Positions 1 to 8,226 of a DNA stretch of 64,000 nucleotides are shown here, in pieces. The DNA lies in contig NZ_BJND01000039.1 in the NCBI RefSeq assembly GCF_006539505.1, forward strand, positions 41,410 to 105,409, in the 5' to 3' direction. This DNA is from Streptomyces spinoverrucosus. GTDB taxonomy: Bacteria > Actinomycetota > Actinomycetes > Streptomycetales > Streptomycetaceae. The notes under the pieces are model-generated. The model searched no databases. It saw nothing but the letters and a program-made list of their open reading frames with translations, and was not told the DNA's origin. Made by a program: the position numbers and the translations under genes. Position 1 is the stretch's first letter. The number at the start of each line of letters is the position of its first letter.

Positions 1-1194
1 GGTGCGCATCATCCGGCCGTACAGCTCGCGGGCGGGGAGGGTCTTCTTGGCGAGGCCTTTTCGTTCGGCCGCCCGGTACGCCGCGTCGAACTCCTCGCCC
101 CACAGGTCGACCAGCTCGGGCACGTCCGAAGGCGAGAACAGCGACCACCGCGCGTCCGCGTTCACCCGGCGCATGAACTCGTCCGGGATCCAGTGCGCCA
201 GGTTGAGGTTGTGCGTACGGCGGGCGTCCTCACCGGTGTTGTCCCGCAGCTCCAGGAACTCCTCGATGTCGGAGTGCCAGGTCTCCAGGTAGACCGCCGC
301 CGCGCCCTTGCGCCGGCCGCCCTGGTTCACGGCGGCGACCGAGGCGTCCAGCGTCTTCAGGAACGGCACGATGCCGTTGGAGTGGCCGTTGGTGCCGCGG
401 ATCAGGGAGCCGCGGGAACGGATGCGGGAGTACGCGATGCCGATGCCGCCCGCGTGCTTCGAGAGACGGGCCACCTGGTGGTAGCGGTCGTAGATGGAGT
501 CCAGCTCGTCCTTGGGGGAGTCCAGCAGGTAGCAGGACGACATCTGGGGGTGCCGGGTGCCGGAGTTGAAGAGGGTGGGGGAGGAGGGGAGGTAGTCGAG
601 GCGGCTCATGAGCCCGTAGAGCGCGGCGACTTCATCGACCGACCGGGGGGTGTCGTCCTCGGCGAGACCGGCGGCGACGCGCAGCATGAAGTGCTGGGGC
701 GTCTCGATGACCCTCCGGGTGATCGGGTGCCGGAGCAGATAGCGGCTGTGCAGGGTGCGCAGGCCGAAGTAGCCGAAGCGGTCGTCGGCTTCCGGATCGA
801 TCAGGGCGTTCAGGCGGTCGGCGTGCAGGCGTACGAAGTCGGCCGTACGGTCGGCGATGAGCCCTTCCCGGTGCCCCACCGCGACGGACTCGGTGAAGGA
901 CGTGACGCCTTGTGAGGCGGCCTCGGCGGCGATGGAGATGGTCAGCAGCCGGGCGGCCAGCCGGGAGTAGGCGGGGTCCTCGGAGATGAGACCGGCGGCG
1001 GCCTCCGTGGCCAGCTCGCGCAGCTCCGCCTCGTCCGCTCGGGCGGAGCGGCCGCGCAGCGCGGCGGCGGCGACCCGGCCGGGGTCGGCGTCGGGGAGGT
1101 CGGCGGTCAGCTCGGTCAGGGTCCGCAACAACGCGGTTCCGGGGCCGTCGGACTCGGGGGTCGCTGAGGCCGGTTCGGCTGGCGCGATGGTCAC
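1..1194 (-). CDS. nrdA: Ribonucleoside-diphosphate reductase, class Ia large (alpha) subunit, partial
   Basis: Reduces ribonucleoside diphosphates to deoxyribonucleotides, working with a NrdB radical subunit whose gene should lie beyond the window. The reading frame opens at a GTG (1194) preceded by a GAGGGAG ribosome-binding site and gives 398 residues before the window edge cuts it. The stretch FNSGTRHPQMSSCYLLD carries the first redox-active cysteine of the family, and SIYDRYHQVARLSKHAGGIG and NLNLAHWIPDEFMRR are typical NrdA/NrdE segments. The radical-site cysteine and the C-terminal shuttle cysteines are off the edge. A cobalamin riboswitch lies upstream, which matches the known Streptomyces nrdABS operon, repressed by coenzyme B12 so that the B12-dependent class II enzyme is used instead. 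S. coelicolor calls this gene nrdA or nrdL. Confidence 0.93.
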   Translation of the reverse strand, partial: MTIAPAEPASATPESDGPGTALLRTLTELTADLPDADPGRVAAAALRGRSARADEAELRELATEAAAGLISEDPAYSRLAARLLTISIAAEAASQGVTSFTESVAVGHREGLIADRTADFVRLHADRLNALIDPEADDRFGYFGLRTLHSRYLLRHPITRRVIETPQHFMLRVAAGLAEDDTPRSVDEVAALYGLMSRLDYLPSSPTLFNSGTRHPQMSSCYLLDSPKDELDSIYDRYHQVARLSKHAGGIGIAYSRIRSRGSLIRGTNGHSNGIVPFLKTLDASVAAVNQGGRRKGAAAVYLETWHSDIEEFLELRDNTGEDARRTHNLNLAHWIPDEFMRRVNADARWSLFSPSDVPELVDLWGEEFDAAYRAAERKGLAKKTLPARELYGRMMRT

Positions 1195-1317
1195 GTGGGG
1201 CTCTCCCTCGCTCGGCACGGGGGCCTTGCGGAGGGCAGGGGGCAGCACACGAGCGCACGCGGCGTCGCGTCCACCGGCCCATTCCACGAGGCCCGGACGT
1301 CAGGGCACCCGGACCGG

Positions 1318-1460
1318 TTGGCCGGGCGCACTGTCGGCAGGTCCTCGGACTGACTCTCGTACCACGACATGCGGGCATACGTGTACGAGTACACCGTTGC
1401 GGGACAGTTCCGGATTCGCACCGGATTCCCCTGCGGCGACAGCGAGCATGAGCATACATC
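1318..1460 (-). promoter_or_regulatory. Cobalamin (adenosylcobalamin) riboswitch in the nrdA leader
   Basis: Read on the minus strand, positions 1430-1392 give the conserved core GGGAATCCGGTGCGAATCC followed by an ACTGTCCCGCAACGGTG segment. Positions 1356-1336 give the B12 box, GAGTCAG then GAGGACCTGCC. Order, spacing and sequence match the B12 riboswitch class. The aptamer ends about 140 nt before the nrdA start, leaving room for an expression platform. Repression of class Ia nrdABS by B12 through such a leader is established in S. coelicolor. The outer boundaries are approximate. Confidence 0.9.
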
Positions 1461-1508
1461 TTGTGCCGGGTGCGGAAGCCACCCCCATATGTTGTGTCGC
1501 CGATGACT

Positions 1509-2015
1509 TCAGAGCGTCAACTCGTAGGTGATTAGCGTGATGTCGTCGAGGTGGGGGATCGGGTTCCAGTCGCGGTCCGGTGTGCGGGTGAAGCCCAGGC
1601 GTTCGTAGATGCGGTGGGCCGAGTGCATGGTGCGCTGGGTCGACAGGACGATGCGCGTGCAGCGGGGCGTGGTGCGTGCGCGGTCGATGCAGGCGCGAAC
1701 GAGGGCTTCGCCGATACCTCGGCCGCGGGCCTCGTGGGCGACGGCGAGCATGCGGATCTCCGCCTCTCCGGGGCGCGCTATGTCGGCCATGGGGCCGCCG
1801 GACGGGACGAAGGTCACGCCGCCGAGGATCCGGTCGCTCTGTGCGGCCACCAGGACCTCGGCTGCGGCGGCTCGTTTGGCGACGTTGCGGAGTTCGTCGA
1901 GGTATTCGTCGCTCTCGCCGAAGTCGAGGAGGCCGTCCTGGAGGTAGGCCTGGGCCGTGATGTCGCCGAGGGTTTGGTAGTCGGTGGGGTGGGCGGGGCG
2001 GATGGCTATGTCCAT
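1509..2015 (-). CDS. GNAT family N-acetyltransferase
   Basis: A 168-residue protein covering a complete GNAT fold. Residues about 95-115 contain the acetyl-CoA pyrophosphate loop, AVAHEARGRGIGEALVRA, which fits the R/Q-x-x-G-x-G/A consensus. The C-terminal part, HRIYERLGFTRTPDRDW, is the usual closing strand and helix. The acceptor substrate cannot be inferred. The gene stands alone between the nrdA riboswitch and the terminator/repeat element that closes the symporter gene. The start is the first ATG. Confidence 0.85.
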   Translation of the reverse strand: MDIAIRPAHPTDYQTLGDITAQAYLQDGLLDFGESDEYLDELRNVAKRAAAAEVLVAAQSDRILGGVTFVPSGGPMADIARPGEAEIRMLAVAHEARGRGIGEALVRACIDRARTTPRCTRIVLSTQRTMHSAHRIYERLGFTRTPDRDWNPIPHLDDITLITYELTL

Positions 2016-2034
2016 GGGGGTGAGTGTGTACGAC

Positions 2035-2071
2035 AGCGGGCCGCCGTGGTGCTTGGTGTTGGCGGCCCGCT
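2035..2071. terminator. Stem-loop terminator of the symporter gene
   Basis: A perfect 11-bp inverted repeat (2035-2045 AGCGGGCCGCC pairs with 2061-2071) with a 15-nt loop. It lies just downstream of the symporter stop at 2136 (minus strand). No T-run is present, as is common for Streptomyces terminators. Confidence 0.6.
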
Positions 2072-2118
2072 GCGGGTTGTGTGGGGTTGAGCGCGCAGTT
2101 CCCCGCGCCCCTTTGGGG
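2071..2118 (+). repeat. Dispersed intergenic repeat, copy 1, with hairpin
   Basis: Contains GCGCAGTTCCCCGCGCCCCT at 2093-2112, preceded by TGCGGGTTGT. The same arrangement recurs in the same orientation at 39852-39899. The right end folds as CGCCCC-TTT-GGGGCG. From general familiarity, this 20-mer is a frequent short intergenic element in Streptomyces genomes, often near gene 3' ends. Its function is not established. Confidence 0.6.
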
Positions 2119-2135
2119 CGTTGTTCTCGCGTTCC

Positions 2136-3746
2136 TTAGTGGCTGGACCCCGCAGTCGCCGGGGGGAGTTCCACCTGTACGCCGGGGTCGCCTGCGTCTG
2201 CCGTGTAGTCCGAGGGCTTGGTTTCGTCCACGCCCTCGGGGGCCTTCGCCGCCTTCAGGACGAAGGTGAGGACCACCGTCACCACCAGGTTCAGGATGAA
2301 CGCCGTCAGGCCGATGTAGCCGATCTCGCCGATGCCGGGGATCTCCGCCGACGAGCCGCCGAAGTGCTTCTGTGTCGGCGAGGCGACGCCGTACGCCGCG
2401 ACCGTGCCGTAGATCATGCCGACCGCCCAGCCGGCCAGCAGCGCCCAGCGGTGGAACCAGCGGGTGAACAGGCCGCCGACCAGGGCGGGCATGGTCTGGA
2501 GGATCCAGATGCCGCCGAGGAGCTGGAAGTTGATCGCGACCGTCTTGTCCATGCCGAGGACGAAGACCAGCGCACCGACCTTCACCAGCAGGGACACCAG
2601 CTTGGAGACCTTGGTCTCCTGAGCGGGCGTGGCGTCCGGCTTGATGAAGTCCTTGTAGATGTTGCGGGTGAAGAGGTTCGCCGCCGCAATCGACATGATG
2701 GCCGCCGGGACCAGCGCGCCGATGCCGATCGCCGCGAACGCGATGCCCGTGAACCAGTCCGGGAACATGTTCTCGAACAGCTGCGGGATGGCCAGCTGGC
2801 CGTTCTCCACCTTGATACCGGCCGCGATGGCCATGAAGCCGAGCAGGCCCAGCATGCCCAGCATCAGCGAGTACAGCGGCAGGATCGTGGAGTTGCGGCG
2901 GATCACGTCCCGGCTGCGGCTGGACAGCACAGCCGTCACGCTGTGCGGGTACATGAACAGCGCGAGCGCCGAGCCCAGCGCCAGCGTGGCGTACGTCCAC
3001 TGCGAGGCGGCGGTCGGTACTAGTCCGCCGGCACCCGCCGCCGTGTACTTCTCGCTCGCCGCGCTGAAGATGTCGTCGAAGCCGCCCAGCTTGATCGGGA
3101 TGTAGATGATCGCGACGGCGATGACGATGTAGATCAGAGTGTCCTTCACGAATGCGATCAGGGCCGGCGCCCGCAGACCCGACGAGTACGTGTACGCGGC
3201 CAGCACACCGAAGGCGATGAGCAGCGGAAGGTCCTTGATGAACCAGTTGGTGTCCTCACCGCCGCCGATGCCCATCACGTCCAGCACGGCCTGGATGCCG
3301 ACCAGTTGGAGCGCGATGTACGGCATCGTGGCGAGGATGCCGGTGACCGCCACCGCCAGGGACAGACCCTTCGAGCCGAAGCGGCCGCGGACGAAGTCCG
3401 AGGTGGTGACGTACCCGTGCTTGTGGGAGACCGACCACAGCCGCGGCAGGAAGACGAACATCAGCGGGTAGATGAGGATCGTGTACGGCACCGCGAAGAA
3501 GCCCGCCGCGCCCGCCGCGTAGATCGCCGCCGGTACGGCGACGAAGGTGTACGCCGTGTAGAGGTCGCCGCCGAGCAGGAACCAGGTGATCCAGGTGCCG
3601 AACGACCGGCCGCCCAGGCCCCACTCGTCGAGGCTGTGCTCGTTCTCCGCCTTGCGCCAGCGCGCGGCGAGGAAGCCCATCACCGTGACGGCGACGAAGA
3701 AGAGGATGAAGACGGCGAGCGCGACGCCGTTCACGCCGTCGTTCAT
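2136..3746 (-). CDS. Sodium:solute symporter (SSS family), monocarboxylate-permease type
   Basis: A 536-residue integral membrane protein with about 13 hydrophobic segments across its length and a polar C-terminal tail. It is homologous in layout to solute/sodium symporters. The pairing with a small DUF3311 membrane protein encoded immediately upstream (ATGA overlap at 3743-3746) is characteristic of MctP-like and related monocarboxylate or small organic-acid importers, so an organic-acid substrate is the best inference. The DUF3311 partner presumably assists assembly or coupling. A strong hairpin follows the stop. The substrate is not determinable from sequence. Confidence 0.85.
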   Translation of the reverse strand: MNDGVNGVALAVFILFFVAVTVMGFLAARWRKAENEHSLDEWGLGGRSFGTWITWFLLGGDLYTAYTFVAVPAAIYAAGAAGFFAVPYTILIYPLMFVFLPRLWSVSHKHGYVTTSDFVRGRFGSKGLSLAVAVTGILATMPYIALQLVGIQAVLDVMGIGGGEDTNWFIKDLPLLIAFGVLAAYTYSSGLRAPALIAFVKDTLIYIVIAVAIIYIPIKLGGFDDIFSAASEKYTAAGAGGLVPTAASQWTYATLALGSALALFMYPHSVTAVLSSRSRDVIRRNSTILPLYSLMLGMLGLLGFMAIAAGIKVENGQLAIPQLFENMFPDWFTGIAFAAIGIGALVPAAIMSIAAANLFTRNIYKDFIKPDATPAQETKVSKLVSLLVKVGALVFVLGMDKTVAINFQLLGGIWILQTMPALVGGLFTRWFHRWALLAGWAVGMIYGTVAAYGVASPTQKHFGGSSAEIPGIGEIGYIGLTAFILNLVVTVVLTFVLKAAKAPEGVDETKPSDYTADAGDPGVQVELPPATAGSSH

Positions 3747-4006
3747 GCTCCCGCACCCCCCTGCGCCTTACGGGCACGCTGGTCGCGCTGCCACAGCCGG
3801 TAGGCGATCATGGTGAGCGCGGTGGAGATCACGACCCAGGCCATCTGGTACCAGTAGAAGAACGGGATGCCGATGAACGTCGGCTCCGCCTTCGCGTACG
3901 AGCTCACCCAGAGCATGGCCACGAAGGGCGCTATCAGGCAGAGGGCGACGACGACGCGCACGGGCGTCACCACCGGCCCTCTGTTCACATCTGGGGCATC
4001 TGACAT
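3743..4006 (-). CDS. DUF3311 small membrane protein, symporter partner
   Basis: An 87-residue protein with two membrane segments (VVVALCLIAPFVAMLWVSS and a second around FFYWYQMAWVVISTALTMIAY), separated by a short polar loop rich in aromatic residues. This is the standard DUF3311 architecture. The ATG at 4006 was chosen because GGAG lies 7 nt upstream. An earlier in-frame GTG at 4027 lacks a good site. The stop overlaps the start of the SSS symporter by ATGA, so the two are translationally coupled. Confidence 0.82.
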   Translation of the reverse strand: MSDAPDVNRGPVVTPVRVVVALCLIAPFVAMLWVSSYAKAEPTFIGIPFFYWYQMAWVVISTALTMIAYRLWQRDQRARKAQGGAGA

Positions 4007-4118
4007 GTGACGGCTCCGTCCCCTCACTGATCACCTGGTGTAATGCGCAGGCAATCTAGGTCACGGTGTCCCGCCACCGGAAGCCCTTGTTCACATATCG
4101 GTATCTCAGCCCGGTATC

Positions 4119-4285
4119 TCAGCAGCAGCGGAAACCCTGCCGCGGGTCCTTTTCCTGCCGGTCTGTCCGCATTCGCTCGAACTCTCGCCGGGACGGCACC
4201 TCCGCCTCCGGGTGGTCCTTGCGAACATGCGCGACATAGCGGTCGTACGCCGACTCGTCGGTCAGCTCACGGACGTACCAGCGCG
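4119..4285 (-). pseudogene. YbdD/YjiX (DUF466) remnant lacking a start
   Basis: The minus strand encodes RWYVRELTDESAYDRYVAHV and continues to a C-terminal ...RREFERMRT...GFRCC before a TGA at 4119-4121. This covers nearly the whole YbdD/YjiX family protein, which normally accompanies the CstA carbon-starvation peptide/pyruvate transporter. In this frame an upstream stop occurs only a few codons before the tryptophan, and there is no ATG, GTG or TTG between them, so the first ten or so residues are gone. It lies directly downstream of a cstA fragment and is best read as part of a decaying cstA-yjiX operon. Confidence 0.7.
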
Positions 4286-4291
4286 ACGCCC

Positions 4292-4683
4292 CTAAGCACG
4301 CGTGTCAGCGGTGACGGCATGGCGCGCCTCCTCCTTCTCCTGCGGTGTAGGGAAGAGCCCGGCCGGTGCCACGAGCTTCGACTCGACGTACGGCACCTCG
4401 CTGAGCGTGGTCAGCGCGGGCCGTCGCAGGTGCCGGACGCAGATCCGGGCCGCGTCCACCAGCACGACGACGATCAGCAGGGCGAGGACGGCGGACAGGA
4501 CGCCGTCCACCGTGGAGTTGGTGACGACGGTGTGCATGAGAAGACCTTCTGCCAGCTGGCGGTCAGTGTGACGACGGCGTCCCAGGCGAGCGGAACGCCG
4601 GTGATCCACGCCCACTTGAGGCGGCCGGACTTCACCAGGAGGGTGGTGCAGACGGCGAGGGCGACGGCCGCCAGCAGCTGGTT
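4292..4683 (-). pseudogene. cstA remnant: two C-terminal fragments in different frames
   Basis: Fragment one (4683 to about 4540, minus) reads NQLLAAVALAVCTTLLVKSG and continues through WAWITGVPLAWDAVVTLTASWQKVF, a late transmembrane part of CstA. Fragment two (4537-4292) starts with MHTVVTNSTVDG and ends ...EVPYVESKLVAPAGLFPTPQ, the CstA C-terminus. The two abut in different frames, and the roughly 35 residues expected between them are missing. The first 500 or so residues of CstA are also absent. CstA imports pyruvate or peptides. This copy cannot work. Fragment two begins with an ATG and could in principle still make an 81-residue, one-helix peptide. Confidence 0.7.
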
Positions 4684-4757
4684 CCGCAGACGATCGCGCT
4701 GGCCGTCGTATGCGATGACGGGAAGACCGTAAGGCGGGTGATGTGACCTGCGCTACA

Positions 4758-4779
4758 CCGAGGCGGGGTGATGCCTCGG
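4758..4779. terminator. Hairpin downstream of dasR
   Basis: CCGAGGC (4758-4764) pairs with GCCTCGG (4773-4779) across an 8-nt loop, four bases past the dasR stop. It probably terminates dasR transcription. Confidence 0.5.
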
Positions 4780-4782
4780 GCT

Positions 4783-5547
4783 TTATGCCTCGGGCCGCTT
4801 CAGCCGTGCGACGAACTTGTAGCGGTCGCCGCGGTACACCGAGCGCACCCATTCCACCGGCTTGCCGTCGCGGTCCAGGGAGTGCCGGGACAGCATCAGC
4901 ATCGGCAGGCCGACGTCGGTGCCGAGGAGTCCGGCCTCCCTGGGGGTGGCCAGTGAGGTCTCGATGGTCTCCTCGGCCTCCGCGAGGTGGACGTCGTACA
5001 CCTCGGCGAGGGCGGTGTAGAGGGACGTGTACTTGACGAGCGACCTGCGCAGGGCCGGGAAGCGCTTGGCGCTCAGGTGGGTGGTCTCTATGGCCATCGG
5101 CTCACCGTTGGCCATGCGCAGCCGCTCGATGCGCAGGACGCGGCCGCCGGCGGTGATGTCGAGCAGCTCGGCGAGCCGGTCGTCGGCCGTGATGTAGCCG
5201 ATGTCCAGCAGCTGCGAGGTGGGTTCCAGGCCCTGGGCGCGCATGTCCTCGGTGTACGAGGTGAGCTGCAGCGCCTGCGAGACCTTCGGCTTCGCGACGA
5301 ACGTGCCCTTGCCCTGGATCCGCTCCAGCCGCCCCTCGACCACCAGCTCCTGCAGGGCCTGGCGGACGGTGGTGCGCGAGGTGTCGAACTCCGCGGCCAG
5401 CGTGCGCTCGGGCGGGACCGGTGTGCCGGGCGGCAACGTCTCCGTCATGTCGAGCAGATGCTTCTTCAGGCGGTAGTACTTGGGCACGCGCGCGGTACGG
5501 ACGGCCGTCCCGTTCTCGTTCTCCGCACTGCTGACCTCAGTGCTCAT
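4783..5547 (-). CDS. dasR: GntR/HutC family regulator DasR
   Basis: Global repressor of N-acetylglucosamine and chitin metabolism, and a link to development and antibiotic production in Streptomyces. The protein has an N-terminal winged helix-turn-helix (roughly residues 17-87, with AEFDTSRTTVRQALQELVVE as the recognition helix region), then a UTRA/HutC effector domain that binds glucosamine-6-phosphate and related sugars. The sequence closely follows S. coelicolor DasR as I recall it. The ATG at 5547 (MSTEVSSAENEN) gives 254 residues and matches the known start. A further in-frame ATG at 5580 is less likely. It diverges from dasA, with four dre operators in the shared 343-bp region. Confidence 0.96.
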   Translation of the reverse strand: MSTEVSSAENENGTAVRTARVPKYYRLKKHLLDMTETLPPGTPVPPERTLAAEFDTSRTTVRQALQELVVEGRLERIQGKGTFVAKPKVSQALQLTSYTEDMRAQGLEPTSQLLDIGYITADDRLAELLDITAGGRVLRIERLRMANGEPMAIETTHLSAKRFPALRRSLVKYTSLYTALAEVYDVHLAEAEETIETSLATPREAGLLGTDVGLPMLMLSRHSLDRDGKPVEWVRSVYRGDRYKFVARLKRPEA

Positions 5548-5652
5548 GCTCCGCCTTCCCGGGCTGCGTATGCGGCTCACATCGTGGCACGGCAGCGTAC
5601 TGGCATGTCCTCCGTACGTTGCGTGATCCCTCTGTATACCGTCGCCTTCTGT

Positions 5653-5668
5653 TTTGGTCTAGTCCACA
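5653..5668. promoter_or_regulatory. DasR operator (dre) 1, dasR side
   Basis: TTTGGTCTAGTCCACA matches the dre consensus ACTGGTCTAGACCACT in the TGGTCTAG core and the palindromic CCA arm. It lies about 105 bp upstream of the dasR start, consistent with autoregulation. Confidence 0.8.
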
Positions 5669-5673
5669 GCTTG

Positions 5674-5689
5674 AGTGGTCTAGTGGCAG
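5674..5689. promoter_or_regulatory. DasR operator (dre) 2, dasR side
   Basis: AGTGGTCTAGTGGCAG keeps the TGGTCTAG half of the dre consensus but has a weak right arm. Its centre is 21 bp (two helical turns) from dre 1, so cooperative binding on one DNA face is plausible. Confidence 0.6.
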
Positions 5690-5796
5690 TGTGCCTCGCT
5701 CGGCCGGTGTTTTCGAGGGCTTCTTACTTAAAGGTTCCTGCATATGTAGGTCCCATAACGGCTGGTCAAGGCCCTTCGAGCGCCCTTGACACCCTC

Positions 5797-5812
5797 CATG
5801 GTCTGGTCCAAG
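5797..5812. promoter_or_regulatory. DasR operator (dre) 3, dasA side
   Basis: CATGGTCTGGTCCAAG is a near-palindromic dre (TGGTCTGGTCCA), about 80 bp before the dasA start. Confidence 0.7.
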
Positions 5813-5820
5813 CTCCCCCT

Positions 5821-5836
5821 ACTGGTCTACACCATT
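5821..5836. promoter_or_regulatory. DasR operator (dre) 4, dasA side
   Basis: ACTGGTCTACACCATT matches the dre consensus at nearly every position. It lies about 55 bp before the dasA start and probably overlaps the promoter. Confidence 0.8.
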
Positions 5837-5890
5837 GGTCCAGGTCCCGGCCCATGGGCAGGGGGGTGTGGCATCCCTGAGGAGGGTGGC

Positions 5891-7165
5891 GTGAAGCGCA
5901 AGCTGATATCCGCGATCGGTGTCGCGGCAATGATGGTCTCCATCGCGGCGTGCGGGGGCGACAAGGGCGACGAGGGCAAGGCCGGGGCGGACGGCTACGC
6001 GGGCCAGACGCTCACGGTGTGGGTGATGGACGGCTCCTCGCCGGACCAGTGGCAGAAGGACGTCGCCGCCGCCTTCGAGAAGAAGACCAAGGCGAAGGTC
6101 AAGTTCGAGATCCAGCAGTGGAACGGCATCCAGCAGAAGCTGACCACCGCCCTGTCCGAGGAGAACCCGCCGGACGTCTTCGAGATCGGCAACACCCAGA
6201 CCCCGGCCTACGCCAAGACCGGCGGCCTCGCCGACCTCGCGGACCTGAAGTCCGAGATCGGCGGCGAGTGGACCGAGTCGCTGAACAACTCCTCGGTCTT
6301 CGAGGGCAAGCAGTACGCGGTGCCGTGGTACTTCGCCAACCGCGTCGTCATGTACAACAAGAAGGTCTGGGCCGACGCCGGCATCAAGGACACGCCCAAG
6401 ACCCGCGACGAGTTCTACGACGCCCTGAAGACCATCGGCGAGAAGACCGACGCCGAGCCGATCTACCTGCCCGGCCAGAACTGGTACCACTTCGTCGGCC
6501 TGGTGGTCGGCGAGGGCGGCGAACTGGTCAAGAAGGAGGGCGACAAGTACGTCTCCAACCTCGACGACCCGAAGGTCGCCGCCGCCATGGAGACGTACAA
6601 GAAGTTCCAGGCCCTGTCCAAGGCGCCCAAGGACAAGGACGAGGCCACCCCGCAGCAGGGCGAGGTCTTCGCCAAGGGCAACGTCGGCGCCATCATCGCG
6701 ATGGGCTGGGAGTCCGGCATCGCGATCGAGGCCAACCCCAAGATCGAGGAGCAGATCGGCTACTTCACGATCCCCGGTGCCACGGCCGACAAGCCCGAGG
6801 GCGTCTTCCTCGGCGGCTCCAACCTCGCGGTCGCCGCGGGCAGCCAGAAGCAGGAGCTCGCCAAGGAGTTCCTGAAGATCGCCCTGTCCGACGAGCACGA
6901 GGGTCAGCTGGCCAAGCTCAACGGCGTCATCCCGAACAAGGAGTCGCTGCAGACCAACCTGAAGGGCAACGTCGTCGCCGAGGCGGCCGCGCCGGCCGCC
7001 GCGGGCGGTGGCACCACGCCGCTGATCCCGGAGTGGGCCGCCGTCGAGAACGCGCCCAACCCGATCAAGACCTACATGACCGCCGTGCTGAACGGCAAGA
7101 CCCCGGCCGAGGCCGCCCAGCAGGTCGAGGACGAGTTCAACAAGCGGCTGTCACAGGAGAGCTGA
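5891..7165 (+). CDS. dasA: Chitosugar/N,N'-diacetylchitobiose ABC transporter substrate-binding lipoprotein DasA
   Basis: Extracytoplasmic binding protein that delivers chitobiose and N-acetylglucosamine oligomers to the DasBC permease. The start is the GTG at 5891 behind a GAGGAGG site, giving a lipoprotein signal MKRKLISAIGVAAMMVSIAAC with the lipidated cysteine near residue 20. The remainder is a family 1 extracellular solute-binding fold, 424 residues, ending in the helix TPAEAAQQVEDEFNKRL. It begins the dasABC operon under DasR control. A hairpin after the stop probably lowers expression of the permease genes relative to this subunit. Confidence 0.95.
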   Translation: MKRKLISAIGVAAMMVSIAACGGDKGDEGKAGADGYAGQTLTVWVMDGSSPDQWQKDVAAAFEKKTKAKVKFEIQQWNGIQQKLTTALSEENPPDVFEIGNTQTPAYAKTGGLADLADLKSEIGGEWTESLNNSSVFEGKQYAVPWYFANRVVMYNKKVWADAGIKDTPKTRDEFYDALKTIGEKTDAEPIYLPGQNWYHFVGLVVGEGGELVKKEGDKYVSNLDDPKVAAAMETYKKFQALSKAPKDKDEATPQQGEVFAKGNVGAIIAMGWESGIAIEANPKIEEQIGYFTIPGATADKPEGVFLGGSNLAVAAGSQKQELAKEFLKIALSDEHEGQLAKLNGVIPNKESLQTNLKGNVVAEAAAPAAAGGGTTPLIPEWAAVENAPNPIKTYMTAVLNGKTPAEAAQQVEDEFNKRLSQES

Positions 7166-7171
7166 GCGCAT

Positions 7172-7206
7172 CGGGGGTGGGAGCCGTCATGCGGTTGCCA
7201 CCCCCG
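7172..7206 (+). terminator. Attenuating stem-loop between dasA and dasB
   Basis: CGGGGGTGG (7172-7180) pairs perfectly with CCACCCCCG (7198-7206) over a 17-nt loop. It sits in the 74-bp gap between binding protein and permease genes. This is the usual place for a stem-loop that stabilises the upstream message or partly stops transcription. Confidence 0.6.
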
Positions 7207-7239
7207 TGCTCCACGTAGGTCGAGAGAGAGATCGCGAGC

Positions 7240-8226
7240 ATGACCGTGCAGACCGAACGGCCGCCCTCCGGTCCGGTGGATGTGGTGAAACCCGGCGGCC
7301 CGGACTCCGGCGGGCCCGGGCCGCGCGCCGCGGCACGCCTCGGGGCGTTCGCCCCGTACCTGTTGCTGCTGCCCGCCTGCGCGGCCACCGTGCTGCTGCT
7401 CGGCTGGCCGCTGCTGAAGGACGTCCTGCTGTCCTTCCAGAACCTCAACATGGCGCAGCTGATCCAGCACGTCACCGAGTGGAACGGCGTCGACAACTAC
7501 AAGGAGGTCCTCACCGGCGAGGACTTCTGGCGGGTCACCCTCCGCTCGATCCTGTTCACGGCGGCCAACGTCGTCCTGATCATGGTCCTGGGCACGCTGG
7601 TCGGCCTGCTGCTGGCCCGCCTCGGCAGGCGGATGCGGGTGACGCTGATGATCGGGCTGGTGCTGGCCTGGGCTATGCCGGTGGTGGCCGCGACCACCGT
7701 CTACCAGTGGCTGTTCGCCCAGCGCTTCGGCGTCGTCAACTGGGTGCTGGACAAGCTCGGCTGGCACTCGATGGCCGACTACAGCTGGACCAGCAGCCAG
7801 ATGTCGACGTTCTTCGTCGTGACCGTGCTGATCGTGTGGATGTCCATCCCGTTCGTGGCGATCAACCTGTACGCGGCGACCACGACGATCCCGGGCGAGC
7901 TGTACGAGGCCGCCGCGCTGGACGGCGCCGGCGCGTGGCGGAGCTTCACCACGGTGACGCTGCCGTTCCTGCGGCCGTTCCTCTACGCGACGACCTTCCT
8001 GGAGATCATCTGGGTCTTCAAGGCGTTCGTGCAGGTCTTCACCATCAACGGCGGCGGCCCCGACCGGCTCACCGAGATCCTGCCCGTCTACGCCTACATC
8101 GAGGGCGTCGGCAACCAGCACTACGGCATGGGCGCGGCGATCGCGGTCCTGACCATCCTGATCCTGCTCGCCCTCACCGCCTATTACTTGCGGATCGTGC
8201 TCAAGCAAGAGGAGGACGAGCTGTGA
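7240..8226 (+). CDS. dasB: Chitosugar ABC transporter permease DasB
   Basis: A 328-residue inner-membrane permease of the carbohydrate-uptake (MalF-type) family with six predicted membrane segments, the first at FAPYLLLLPACAATVLLLGW. The EAA loop, contacting the MsiK-type ATPase, is at residues about 225-245 (GELYEAAALDGAGAWRSF). No ATPase gene is present in this operon, as expected for das systems, which use the shared MsiK ATPase. The stop overlaps the dasC start by GTGA. Confidence 0.93.
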   Translation: MTVQTERPPSGPVDVVKPGGPDSGGPGPRAAARLGAFAPYLLLLPACAATVLLLGWPLLKDVLLSFQNLNMAQLIQHVTEWNGVDNYKEVLTGEDFWRVTLRSILFTAANVVLIMVLGTLVGLLLARLGRRMRVTLMIGLVLAWAMPVVAATTVYQWLFAQRFGVVNWVLDKLGWHSMADYSWTSSQMSTFFVVTVLIVWMSIPFVAINLYAATTTIPGELYEAAALDGAGAWRSFTTVTLPFLRPFLYATTFLEIIWVFKAFVQVFTINGGGPDRLTEILPVYAYIEGVGNQHYGMGAAIAVLTILILLALTAYYLRIVLKQEEDEL

